NCBI GenBank assembly: GCA_016745075.1 | Contig: JADGDD010000004.1 | Coordinates: 62,001-126,000 of the forward strand | Direction of reading: 5' to 3' | Length of the DNA: 64,000 bases | Source of the DNA: Planctomycetota bacterium | GTDB taxonomy: Bacteria > Planctomycetota > UBA11346 | Part shown: in pieces, positions 7,722 to 15,977 of the stretch | How positions within the stretch are numbered: the stretch's first letter is position 1 | Layout of the letters: each line of letters opens with the position of its first letter | Translations under genes and position numbers: made by a program | Notes under the pieces: generated by a model | What the model saw: the letters and a program-made list of their open reading frames with translations, nothing else | Told to the model about the DNA's origin: nothing | Database searches by the model: none

Positions 7722-8963
7722 TTAAGTAGCGACGCGTTCAAGCACCGAACAATAGGCCCCCGCCTGCCACGCATTTGGCCATGCCGTATGCTCGGTGACC
7801 ATCTGCCAACCAGTAAGCGATGAAGCAACACCTGTATTTTCTATCGCTGCAAGAGAACAAGTACTATAAATGAGCTGACCTGATGGTTTGACCAAGGCTG
7901 CTGCCTGTTCAATTAAGTGCATTTGTAATGTTTTGAGACTGGCAAGGTCCTCTGCATGATAACGCCGCATGGCTTCTGGACGACGAGCCCACACGCCGCT
8001 GTTAGAACACGGTGCATCAACAACGACATAATCAAAAGACTTTGGTGCAAACGCGGGAAATCGGCCATCTTGCACCACAAGCCGACCAAGGCCGAGGTTT
8101 TCCGATAGACGCTCCATTTTTTCCAGACTGCAATCTGCACTGATAACTCGGCAACCTGCTTGCCGAAAAGCGCGCGACTTTCCACCTGGAGATGCGCACA
8201 CATCTAAGACCAGCGCTCCGGCCTGCGGCCGAACAATGTCTATCATCCATCCCTGTGAACGGTCTTGAACAGCACATTGGCCATCAGCAACTGGACCAGA
8301 AAGCGCATACTGTGGGTCTGACCACCACGTCCACGGTGCTTCCCGTTTGAGAATGGGGGCATCGGCTTCATAGACTTGTTCACCATAATCAACGGTGCAA
8401 AGAGGCGGACGATGAGTAAGGTACGATAAATCCTCATCAGTAGCTTCTGCACATTCTTCGGCCAAAGCATCTGGCAAGCCATGACGAATCATTTTATTCT
8501 TTGGCCAATCACTTCGTTTGAGGTGTAGTAACGGCCCAACAAGCGATTCGTCGTCGTCTAAAGATGAGTCCACTTGCACAGTAGTCAGCTTGCGAACAAC
8601 GGCATTCACAACGCCTGCAAGGTACGGGTGTTTGAGTGCACGTATACACCCCACGGTTGTGGTGCCAATCGCAAATGCTGGAATACGTTCCATAGCAAAC
8701 AGTTGATGGGCCGCTAATGACAACATGCGTAAAAGGTCTGGATGCTGTTTGCCTTTTTTCAAATAACGCCGGCAAAGAACCTCATATAAACGGCCATGCC
8801 GCAAGACACCAAGAACCAGCTCTCTTACGAGGGGCTGGTCCTGAATTGGTACTGTTTTAAACTGGGTAGCAAAAGCATCTTCTAAAGCCGTTCCCTTATC
8901 CACAGCGGCAAGAATTTTGCAGGCTGCAAGACGAGGCACAAGGCCTCGCTGAGTATCGGTCAT
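7722..8963 (-). CDS. rsmB: 16S rRNA m5C967 methyltransferase RsmB-like
   Basis: A 413-residue two-domain protein. The N-terminal third is a NusB-like RNA-binding helical domain. The C-terminal part is a Rossmann SAM-dependent methyltransferase with the SAM loop VLDVCASPGGKSRAF, the PC motif DAPCSNSG and the TC motif STCSL, so both catalytic cysteines of the m5C family are present. Expected role: 5-methylation of a cytosine in 16S rRNA. It overlaps the upstream zinc-ribbon gene as ATGA and is therefore coupled to it. Confidence 0.92.
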   Translation of the reverse strand: MTDTQRGLVPRLAACKILAAVDKGTALEDAFATQFKTVPIQDQPLVRELVLGVLRHGRLYEVLCRRYLKKGKQHPDLLRMLSLAAHQLFAMERIPAFAIGTTTVGCIRALKHPYLAGVVNAVVRKLTTVQVDSSLDDDESLVGPLLHLKRSDWPKNKMIRHGLPDALAEECAEATDEDLSYLTHRPPLCTVDYGEQVYEADAPILKREAPWTWWSDPQYALSGPVADGQCAVQDRSQGWMIDIVRPQAGALVLDVCASPGGKSRAFRQAGCRVISADCSLEKMERLSENLGLGRLVVQDGRFPAFAPKSFDYVVVDAPCSNSGVWARRPEAMRRYHAEDLASLKTLQMHLIEQAAALVKPSGQLIYSTCSLAAIENTGVASSLTGWQMVTEHTAWPNAWQAGAYCSVLERVAT

Positions 8964-10378
8964 TTACGTTGCTCAAGCTCAAATGTTTTGTCTTTGATAG
9001 TACGGAACGAAGCGCCCATGCGATCATAGCGTAAACTCTTTAACAAACGGGCTTGCGCTTCTTCACTCATACCCTGCTCTTTAGCCTGATTGGTAAAATC
9101 ATTTTCAACAAACGAGCGCAAGTCAAAATACATTTGTTTTGCTTTTTTACAGGCAGCTAAATCCTCATTACGAACAGCACTACGCATAGCATTATCTGTA
9201 TCTTTAATGCGTGCAGTGAGTTCCTCTTGCAAGCTATCATATCCCTTTTGAACAGGGCCGTCATTATTACTATTAATGGCAATCATAATGATGATGATTA
9301 ATAACAATGGCACCGTTACTGCCATAATCATAAATGGTGTTTTATTTTTTCCGGCTGCGGCACCTTTTCTGGAACTGCGAGCAGATGATTTTGCCGAACT
9401 TTTGGCAGAACTCTTAGCCGAAGATTTAGCCGAAGATTTGGCAGAAGACTTACCTGAACGCTTGGTTAAAGCACTGACTTCTTTCGAAGATCGTTTATTT
9501 GAATTACCAGAAGCTTGACGAGATGAGACGCTCGAACGACGGTTGGATTGTGCAGAAGAAGCACGTTTACTGTTTCCACTACGCTTTCTACCTTTGGCTT
9601 TTTTAGGACCACTTTTTTGTGGAGCGTCACTTACAACCGCTGCTTGAGCAGAGGACTGTGACGACATTGGGCGACCAACCTGCTTCGCTGCTGTAACATC
9701 AGCGCTGCTATAAGCATCTGTGGAGGTCCCAGCAAGCACCTCTTCTGGACTCTCTGCAACAATCTCGATAACATTATTACTACCACTATCATCTATGGAT
9801 TCTACAAACTCAGCTGAATCAACCAAATCATCTTCTGCATCATCTTTATCAGCACGAACCACACGGTCTGTATTGGTATTAAATTGACGACTGGTTAGAG
9901 CAGAGTTAGCAATTGGCTCAACTGATATTGGTTGATGCAAATCGTCAACTTCACCGCGCTTGGCACGAACCGTTTCTATTTCTTGTGAACCAGATTCTTG
10001 ACCTGCCGCTGATTCAATAACAGGTTCTATACCTGATACATGACCTGAGTCATGAGTCTCTGCTTCCGGCGTGTCCTCTGGCTCTACATCATTAGATTCT
10101 TCTTCTATCTCTGATGTTTCAGGTTCTGGCTCTGGTTCTTCTTCAGTCAAACCGCGATCGCGCATTTCATCAAGAACACCAGCTCCAGCGAGTATTTTCT
10201 CTGGAACAACGGAATCAGCAGCATCTTCTTGGTCTGACTTGGCCAACAAATCCGTACCAAGACCTTTTTCTATACAATGTCCACAAACGATCGTATCGGC
10301 TGATCGTATCCCGTGACCGCGATGCAAGTGAGATTCAGTAACACGGGCTGCGCAAACATCGCAGAAAAATATATGCAT
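8960..10378 (-). CDS. Zinc-ribbon, low-complexity single-pass membrane protein of unknown function
   Basis: A 472-residue protein I do not recognise as a named family. The N terminus holds a CxxC...CxxC pair (FFCDVC and IVCGHC), probably a zinc ribbon. Next is a long Asp/Glu-rich stretch, then a basic Ser/Lys/Arg-rich stretch including six KSSA repeats. A single transmembrane helix (MIMAVTVPLLLIIIIMIAI) comes before a C-terminal helical domain of about 100 residues. The predicted topology puts the zinc ribbon in the cytoplasm and the C-terminal domain outside. It is coupled to rsmB and lies downstream of holA. The charged and basic regions suggest nucleic-acid or ribosome contact; that is inference. 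Confidence 0.75.
   Translation of the reverse strand: MHIFFCDVCAARVTESHLHRGHGIRSADTIVCGHCIEKGLGTDLLAKSDQEDAADSVVPEKILAGAGVLDEMRDRGLTEEEPEPEPETSEIEEESNDVEPEDTPEAETHDSGHVSGIEPVIESAAGQESGSQEIETVRAKRGEVDDLHQPISVEPIANSALTSRQFNTNTDRVVRADKDDAEDDLVDSAEFVESIDDSGSNNVIEIVAESPEEVLAGTSTDAYSSADVTAAKQVGRPMSSQSSAQAAVVSDAPQKSGPKKAKGRKRSGNSKRASSAQSNRRSSVSSRQASGNSNKRSSKEVSALTKRSGKSSAKSSAKSSAKSSAKSSAKSSARSSRKGAAAGKNKTPFMIMAVTVPLLLIIIIMIAINSNNDGPVQKGYDSLQEELTARIKDTDNAMRSAVRNEDLAACKKAKQMYFDLRSFVENDFTNQAKEQGMSEEAQARLLKSLRYDRMGASFRTIKDKTFELEQRK
9380..9451 (-). repeat. 12-bp tandem repeat encoding KSSA x6
   Basis: Six in-frame 12-bp units, each encoding Lys-Ser-Ser-Ala with varied codons (TCT/TCG/AGT for Ser), just before the transmembrane helix of the zinc-ribbon protein. 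Codon variation shows the repeat is old or held by selection for the peptide. Copy number may vary between strains. Confidence 0.85.
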
Positions 10379-10532
10379 AGAATTCCTTCCTCGTTCTTCT
10401 TAAACGGGAGCTGTAGCTTTTTTCAACAGAGCCCAGTTTTGCGGCACATGCCAAAATCGGCACAACAATCGCCAGACGTATAAGCTACCAGTGAGATCAT
10501 AGTTCTCAATTTAGTCTCTCAAGGGGCATTCA

Positions 10533-11483
10533 TCAGCGTATGACTCGTTGCGCTTGATGGATAAACTCCTCTAAAACCTGCATGTTATCATATCCCGTAA
10601 GCCTTGTCTTTCGCTGTGTTTGCAAGAGTCCTGTCAATAAACGCTGCAAACAACGCTTACCTAAACCACTGGCTGTTTGTCGTGGATAGTAAAGATTTGG
10701 CTTGCCTCGCATTCCTGCCAAACGATAGACAGTTGCATCATCTTCGCTCTCTAAACAGGCCAACATCTTTCGTATCTCATTGGATAGAGCACCAATAGCC
10801 ATCTCTGGGGCCATGCCACGGCCTGCATATAACAGCTCTAAAGCTTTTCTTGAGTTGCCCTTTAATATCGCTCCAGTAAATTCATAGATGGGGCTTTCTG
10901 CCTGACCACCAATGACCAGATGAACCATTTTTGCGTCTATAGGGTCATCACCTGCATAGAGGGATACCGTTTCATAGGCCATCAAAAGTGCATCTATATC
11001 CATGCCACGATACTGTACGAGCGCATCGGCAACTTGTCCTGATGAACGTAAGTTACCGGGCATATCTTTCAAACGAGGCCCAAGCCACTTGGCCATGTCT
11101 TGCGGACGCTTGGGCATATCCACTTTATGAAGCGCGTCAGCCTTTTTGAAGGCTTTACTCAGCTTTTGCCCTGCCCCTTTGTTACCAAAACTGGGCACCA
11201 GAAGAATAAGGATACCCGCCTGCACTTCTGTGCCGATAATTGCCAAGAGCGCTTCTGCATGCGCAGTAACGGCCTTCTCATCTGTGGTCAATATGTAGAG
11301 ATCATCGCCACCAAAAAGGCTTGGGGTAGCTAAAGTTACAAGTAATTGTGGAATATTGGTTTCAAAACCAACACGATGTACCGCCCCCGTCCATCCTGAC
11401 TGTAATGCCGCCAAGGTTTCTTCGCGCAAACGAGCGCTGGTGCCAACAACGGCATGGACACAGGTATCGGTTAAGGCTGCAAT
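10533..11483 (-). CDS. holA: DNA polymerase III subunit delta (HolA), apparent ATT start
   Basis: The clamp-loader delta subunit, which opens the sliding clamp. Typical features are the N-terminal 'GxxxxLREETLxAL' helix, the ADALHKVD...KWLGPRLKD middle segment and a C-terminal collar domain (LLTGLLQTQRKTRLTG). The first standard start (TTG at 11429) would remove the first strand of the fold and has no ribosome binding site. Upstream the frame continues with a family-like N terminus (CVHAVVGTSARLREE). A perfect AAGGAG lies at 11496-11491, seven bases before an ATT codon at 11483. ATC at 11486 is the alternative. From ATT the protein has 316 residues, close to the usual 330-340. Confidence 0.85.
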   Translation of the reverse strand: MAALTDTCVHAVVGTSARLREETLAALQSGWTGAVHRVGFETNIPQLLVTLATPSLFGGDDLYILTTDEKAVTAHAEALLAIIGTEVQAGILILLVPSFGNKGAGQKLSKAFKKADALHKVDMPKRPQDMAKWLGPRLKDMPGNLRSSGQVADALVQYRGMDIDALLMAYETVSLYAGDDPIDAKMVHLVIGGQAESPIYEFTGAILKGNSRKALELLYAGRGMAPEMAIGALSNEIRKMLACLESEDDATVYRLAGMRGKPNLYYPRQTASGLGKRCLQRLLTGLLQTQRKTRLTGYDNMQVLEEFIHQAQRVIR

Positions 11484-11496
11484 GATTGAGCTCCTT
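11481..11496 (-). promoter_or_regulatory. Ribosome binding site and ATT start of holA
   Basis: AAGGAG (11496-11491), a 7-base spacer, then ATT (11483-11481). This decides the holA start; no ATG, GTG or TTG is in frame near it. AUU starts are rare and are known in bacteria mainly from infC, where they allow feedback control. Confidence 0.65.
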
Positions 11497-11655
11497 CACA
11501 TCGGAGCCACACTATTCAGGACACAAGCGCAATTTCAATCTTCAATACCCATGTGCTTGCACTGAATACAGTTCACGTTGGTCGTGTCACCCATACAAAC
11601 AACTCGATAACTTTTCTCTGCGTGCATTTGGCACTCTCTGCGCATAATTTTATTC

Positions 11656-12432
11656 ATGAATCTGCTAGCAGACATACAAGCCCTGCTCCCTTCGGAAGCA
11701 AGAGACTGGATACAGAAACGGTTCACCACCGATGCAGAGACTTTCTCAGCAAGATCCTTTTTTATTGCATTTAGCTCCGCAGTTCGGTTTTGTGGTAAAA
11801 ACCCGTTGCAAATAACGAGCAGCCAACAGCACTCTTTTTGTAACACCCATGGAGCAATGCCTCGTCTATGGCGAACCGACCACACTGCCCGTATTTGCCT
11901 CTTACTGCAATATGCACGAAACAACCCCTCTTTACTAGAACAACTACTAGCCGCCGCTGATCTTGGTGAAACCGAAGCCATTGCCTACGCCCTGCCCTTC
12001 ATCACAAACGATCAGCACTACACACAACACGCTCATGCTTTATTACGTTCAAATATTCAATCCGTATTCGAAGCGATTGCTCTCGACAATATCTTTCCTG
12101 CCCGCTATTTTGATGAAAACGGCTGGAACCAAATGGTTCTTAAATCTTTTTTTATAAATAGCGACACTCGTTACATTCTCGCCAGCGGCCAACGACACAC
12201 TCCACAACTTGCCGCCATGCTGATTGATTATACACGTGAACGCGATGCCGCCTCCCGCGCTATCAATCCACAAATCTGGAAATTCATCGCACCCTCTGCA
12301 CAGACATACACAGAACATTTACATGCTCATACCAAAAACTGCACCACAACTGAACAACAGGCTCTTCAGCTAGCCCTTTCTGGCTGTTCTGAGGACACCG
12401 CATGGGCAGATATTCCACCTTTAGATCTCTGA
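11656..12432 (+). CDS. eboA: EboA-domain protein
   Basis: A 258-residue mostly helical cytoplasmic protein. The block VFEAIALDNIFPARYFDENGW...NQMVLKSFF...AAMLIDYTRERDAA is characteristic of EboA. EboA belongs to the conserved ebo gene cluster, linked in cyanobacteria to export of the scytonemin precursor to the periplasm, but its biochemical role is unknown. It is followed 13 bp later by the ebo-type TatD hydrolase. The remaining usual cluster members (UbiA-like prenyltransferase, dehydroquinate-synthase-like and TIM-barrel proteins) are not next to it. No clear ribosome binding site is seen before the ATG. Confidence 0.85.
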   Translation: MNLLADIQALLPSEARDWIQKRFTTDAETFSARSFFIAFSSAVRFCGKNPLQITSSQQHSFCNTHGAMPRLWRTDHTARICLLLQYARNNPSLLEQLLAAADLGETEAIAYALPFITNDQHYTQHAHALLRSNIQSVFEAIALDNIFPARYFDENGWNQMVLKSFFINSDTRYILASGQRHTPQLAAMLIDYTRERDAASRAINPQIWKFIAPSAQTYTEHLHAHTKNCTTTEQQALQLALSGCSEDTAWADIPPLDL

Positions 12433-12445
12433 ACAAGGACACTAC

Positions 12446-13330
12446 ATGAAATTGATTGATCCGCATATTCATATGACTGCACGCACAACCGATGATTATC
12501 AAGCAATGGCCGATGCTGGGATTGTTGCAGTTATAGAACCAGCTTTTTGGCTTGGACAACCTCGCACCAATGTCGGGTCTTTTATTGATTATTTTTCTAC
12601 GCTAACCAGTTGGGAACGTTTTCGTGCCAGTCAATTTGGTATCCAACATTATTGCACTATTGGTCTGAATAGCAAAGAAGCCAATAACGAAGAACTTGCT
12701 GAAGCAGTCATGGATATTTTACCACAGTTTGTATGCAAAGAACGCGTCGTTGCTATTGGCGAAATTGGCTACGATGACCAAACGGCATTAGAGGATAAAT
12801 ATTATCGTCTTCAATTAGAACTCGCGAAAGAAATCAACATTCCAGTTATGGTCCACACACCGCACCGAGATAAAAAAAGTGGTACACTCCGAAGTATGGA
12901 TGTTGCTACAGAACATGGTCTACCACCAGAACAAGTCATTATTGATCATAATAATGAAGAAACAGTACGTGATGTTTTAGATAAAGGCCACTGGGCTGCT
13001 TTTACAATTTACCCTCGAACAAAAATGGGGGCAGAGCGGATGGCTGCCGTCGTAAAACAGTACGGACCTGAACGTATTATTGTTGATTCGTCTGCCGATT
13101 GGGGAGTCAGCAACCCGCTTTCTGTTGCGCACTGTGCCGCAGAAATGCAACGGCAAGGCATTCCACAAGAACATATAGATGCCACCTGCTATGGTAATGC
13201 ACTACTCGCTTACGGACCAAGTGGACAATTCAATGAATCTGATTGGCTCGCAGAAACAACAATTGATCAACGGAACTTACATAGCGGTAATAGCGTGCTA
13301 CGGGGACAAGAACCCATTACTCCACAATAA
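12446..13330 (+). CDS. eboB: TatD-like metal-dependent hydrolase of the ebo cluster
   Basis: A 294-residue TIM-barrel amidohydrolase-type protein. Metal ligands visible: DPHIHM near the N terminus, Glu in GEIGYDD, His in MVHTPHRDK, the IIDHNNEE segment, and the late Asp in VDSSADWG. The wording of these motifs (TTDDYQAMADAGIVAVIEPAFW, ADWGVSNPL) matches the ebo-cluster subgroup rather than housekeeping TatD. The substrate is unknown. It is co-directional with eboA after a 13-bp gap with an AAGGAC-type ribosome binding site. The symbol eboB follows the cyanobacterial naming as I recall it. Confidence 0.82.
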   Translation: MKLIDPHIHMTARTTDDYQAMADAGIVAVIEPAFWLGQPRTNVGSFIDYFSTLTSWERFRASQFGIQHYCTIGLNSKEANNEELAEAVMDILPQFVCKERVVAIGEIGYDDQTALEDKYYRLQLELAKEINIPVMVHTPHRDKKSGTLRSMDVATEHGLPPEQVIIDHNNEETVRDVLDKGHWAAFTIYPRTKMGAERMAAVVKQYGPERIIVDSSADWGVSNPLSVAHCAAEMQRQGIPQEHIDATCYGNALLAYGPSGQFNESDWLAETTIDQRNLHSGNSVLRGQEPITPQ

Positions 13331-13340
13331 GAAACGTGAC

Positions 13341-14051
13341 CTATTCTGGAAGATCACGTATATAAAACATCAATAGATTATCGTCGTTAAATATTTCTTG
13401 TACTTTACCGGCAATACGGGCCGTTAATCGTAATTGAGTGCCTTCATCTTTCAGCTTTTCAAGCAACAGAGCCTGAGCCCTGTCTCTATCTCCTTGGAGA
13501 ATAACTCCAAACCATCCTCTGAGACTACGGTCATCAACTTTATTTCTTGAGGTAATGTAAGCAGCCAGTTCATGAGATGATTCTTCTGGATAATGTTCAA
13601 GGACCTGGCCTTTTTTTACAAGATCGACACTGAGAATAAATATATCAAAACCTTCAACTTTTACACCACCAACCGCATGCCCCTTATTGCTCATTGCTTG
13701 AAGCGCATCATTTCCTGCCGCTCCAAACAAATCGGTAACAACTTCATCGGTAGATTCTTCTACGGGCTGTTCCAAGCTATCAATAACAGCCTTAATGGCC
13801 AGAGCACTTTCAAGATTGCCCTTCTTGGTCATTTTTTTCTTTTGCTTTGCTAAGTCTTTAATTGCTGATTTACGTTCTTTCTCTATATCTTCCAATGCGT
13901 CACTCACAATATCGGCAATCTTATCATTATATTTTGCCATGACCTTTTCTGCATCAGCAGGTAAAGACGCAGATTCCGCAGCCTGCATAGAGAGTAGTGG
14001 AGAGACAACAGCAAGAACAAACAAACACACGAATCGTACAGAATAACGCAT
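13341..14051 (-). CDS. Secreted coiled-coil protein, paralogue A
   Basis: A 236-residue exported protein of no family I recognise. A signal peptide (to about residue 24, SMQAA) is followed by a charged coiled coil (EKVMAKYNDKIADIVSDALEDIEKERK) and a conserved segment KKGNLESALAIKAVIDSLE. After a DLFGAA motif comes a C-terminal beta-rich domain with DIFILSVDLVKKGQV. It is clearly paralogous to the next gene upstream, sharing the coiled coil, DLFGAA and SVDLVK motifs. A ribosome binding site (AAAGG) sits 7 bases before ATG. It converges with the ebo hydrolase gene with a 10-bp gap. Confidence 0.8.
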   Translation of the reverse strand: MRYSVRFVCLFVLAVVSPLLSMQAAESASLPADAEKVMAKYNDKIADIVSDALEDIEKERKSAIKDLAKQKKKMTKKGNLESALAIKAVIDSLEQPVEESTDEVVTDLFGAAGNDALQAMSNKGHAVGGVKVEGFDIFILSVDLVKKGQVLEHYPEESSHELAAYITSRNKVDDRSLRGWFGVILQGDRDRAQALLLEKLKDEGTQLRLTARIAGKVQEIFNDDNLLMFYIRDLPE

Positions 14052-14096
14052 ACAAAACCTTTCTTGACCAAATTAATGAAAATTACCCAAAACACC

Positions 14097-14813
14097 TTAC
14101 TGCTGGTGAACACCTTGTACCTTCAAAGTGCCTTTTTTATCAGTAAAGAATGTTTTTACGACACCACCTACTCGCAAAACAGCACGAAACGATGCCCCAT
14201 CAACTTGCAAGGCTATTGCGCCTCGAGCACCGCCAATTTCAGACATCCCCCCTACACTGACTTTTGAAAAAGACTGTTCCTTAAAACCTTTTTTGCTATG
14301 GTAATTGCGAGCAAAATTCATCGCTATTTTTTTATACGCAGCACTTGGATAGTGGGTAATAACCTTATCATCTTTTACTAGGTCAACGCTAATAAAATAT
14401 ACATCCAAATCGCCCGCCTGTACACCGCCAGATGCTGTTTTATCACTGTCCACAGAATCATCCGTTGGAGCCGGAGTAGCTGCACCAAACAAATCAACAA
14501 CAGTTTCTTCTTCGTTGGCAGTACTTTCTGTCGTAACTTTCTGTGGGCCAGCTTCAAGATTATCAACCAAAGCATCAATTGCTAGAGCTCCATCAAGATC
14601 ACCTTTTTTTGTTATTTTTTGCTGAACTTTGCCAAGCTCTTTTACGATATCAGACCGTTCTTCAGCAATATCTTCCACCGCATCTGCCACAATAGCATCC
14701 ACCTTCTCCTGATACGCATCCACCGCTGCTTGCACATCTTTCGGCAAAGCCTCTTCTGCCGCACAGACTACTGATACCACACACACAAGTACACACACAC
14801 ACAAGGGCTTCAT
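14097..14813 (-). CDS. Secreted coiled-coil protein, paralogue B
   Basis: A 238-residue exported protein paralogous to the gene at 13341-14051, 45 bp downstream of it in the same direction. The Cys/Val-rich signal peptide is followed by the coiled coil (QAAVDAYQEKVDAIVADAVEDIAEE), KKGDLDGALAIDALVDNLE, DLFGAA and ISVDLVKDDKV. The start is placed at 14813 because AGAAGG lies 7 bases before it; the in-frame ATG 18 bases further upstream would put that site inside the gene. The two copies differ most in their C-terminal domains, so they may bind different partners. Function unknown. Confidence 0.8.
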   Translation of the reverse strand: MKPLCVCVLVCVVSVVCAAEEALPKDVQAAVDAYQEKVDAIVADAVEDIAEERSDIVKELGKVQQKITKKGDLDGALAIDALVDNLEAGPQKVTTESTANEEETVVDLFGAATPAPTDDSVDSDKTASGGVQAGDLDVYFISVDLVKDDKVITHYPSAAYKKIAMNFARNYHSKKGFKEQSFSKVSVGGMSEIGGARGAIALQVDGASFRAVLRVGGVVKTFFTDKKGTLKVQGVHQQ

Positions 14814-14974
14814 ATACAAACCTTCTTTCATCTAACTCACAGTCTAACGGATCAACTAGCCCACTAGCTGAAGGAAAATACCACATAAAACAGACAGCCG
14901 CAATAGCCCTCTATCACAAGAACATCGTTCAATATAAAGGCATATTGTCAAATCATCATGGCTACACAAACCTG

Positions 14975-15949
14975 TTAGCGTTCATGCAATGCAATTCGCA
15001 ATTCCATAACCCCCATACGGGTAAGCTGCGTATCATGATAATAAACATCCTGTAGAGCTGGTAAACGAGCAATAGTTGGCACAATCGCATCACCAAGCTG
15101 TGTCTCTGAAATATTGAGATACTCCAATTCCAAACAACGACTTAGCTGCTGAAACCCTTCATTTGTTACCACACTCTTTTCAAGATGCAGACGACGAAGA
15201 TGCGGAGCCTGAGCAAAACATGCAAGCAAGGCATCATCACAAACAGGCGCAGCACAGTCTGCCCAGACAATACGCGCAACAATACAGCGCAGATGTTCTT
15301 GATTGATGGTTGCAACATGGCTACAATTGACCGCGCACAGCGTTTGCTCTTTGCCAAGCATTTCGATAGAAACACCGCTAGCGCGAAGCGCTTCAATCGC
15401 CTGCTCTTCTGCTTCGGACACTGCTGGCAGCGTCAGTGATAAACGGTCCAATTCATTCAATGGAACATTCTCTGATACACCGCCAGCACTCTGCCCGTCG
15501 GGAAAGAGTGAGCCCTGTTCTATCCATAATTTGAGAAATAATAATTCTTCAGCCGTCAGAGAGTCGCCTTTACTTGGCATAATATCTTCATTGTCGGGAT
15601 CTAATGCGCACAGTTGATACAGAGCGCTTCTGAGGGGATCTTTGCCACGAATAATTGCACCGTCACGCCCACCAGAACGAATAGCTGCCGGAGAGTCTAA
15701 ACGTAATTTACCTTTTTGTTTGTTCTCACCATGACACTCATAACACGAGCGCTTTAATATCGGTTCTATATGGTCTCTGTAGTTAATGATTTTCACCGGT
15801 GGCGTTACCATTTCATCCTCTGCGGCAGCCCCCGCTCCGATACACATTACAGTCGCAGCAATAATAAGAATCCATTGGAACCTTTTTTTTACATCAGCAA
15901 AACCACGCCTCATACAAACAGTCACATAGGTCTCGGTCATCTTCCACAT
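14975..15949 (-). CDS. Planctomycete-type cytochrome c (PSCyt1) with leucine-rich repeat tail
   Basis: An exported protein of about 324 residues. After a signal segment (RFQWILIIAATVMCIGAGAAA) it has a PSCyt1 domain: DHIEPILKRSCYECHG with the CxxCH haem site, then the KGKLRLDSPAAIRSGG...LYQLC...MPSKGDSLTAEEL motif set. The C-terminal half carries leucine-rich repeats (LRRLHLEKSVVTNEGFQQL, LEYLNISETQLGD). The start is taken at 15949 because GAGGAG lies 9 bases upstream; longer starts run into the upstream gene. It is the last gene of an operon with the DUF1501 and DUF1549/DUF1553 genes, where such cytochrome domains are typical partners. Confidence 0.85.
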   Translation of the reverse strand: MWKMTETYVTVCMRRGFADVKKRFQWILIIAATVMCIGAGAAAEDEMVTPPVKIINYRDHIEPILKRSCYECHGENKQKGKLRLDSPAAIRSGGRDGAIIRGKDPLRSALYQLCALDPDNEDIMPSKGDSLTAEELLFLKLWIEQGSLFPDGQSAGGVSENVPLNELDRLSLTLPAVSEAEEQAIEALRASGVSIEMLGKEQTLCAVNCSHVATINQEHLRCIVARIVWADCAAPVCDDALLACFAQAPHLRRLHLEKSVVTNEGFQQLSRCLELEYLNISETQLGDAIVPTIARLPALQDVYYHDTQLTRMGVMELRIALHER

Positions 15950-15977
15950 CCTCACAGGCTCCTCGTCTGTACTGTTG

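Noticed and set aside
9380..9451. Short tandem repeat considered as a CRISPR array
   Set aside because: 12-bp units without spacers, in frame with a protein.
9276..9518. 80-codon open frame with DLAEDLAEDLAEDL repeats
   Set aside because: It is the complementary strand of the KSSA repeat in the zinc-ribbon protein.
14814..14831. Upstream ATG of secreted paralogue B
   Set aside because: It would place the ribosome binding site inside the gene; ATG 14813 has proper spacing.
14830..14974. TTGACA with TATATT upstream of paralogue B as a promoter
   Set aside because: The two boxes are only 9 bases apart, too close for a sigma-70 promoter.
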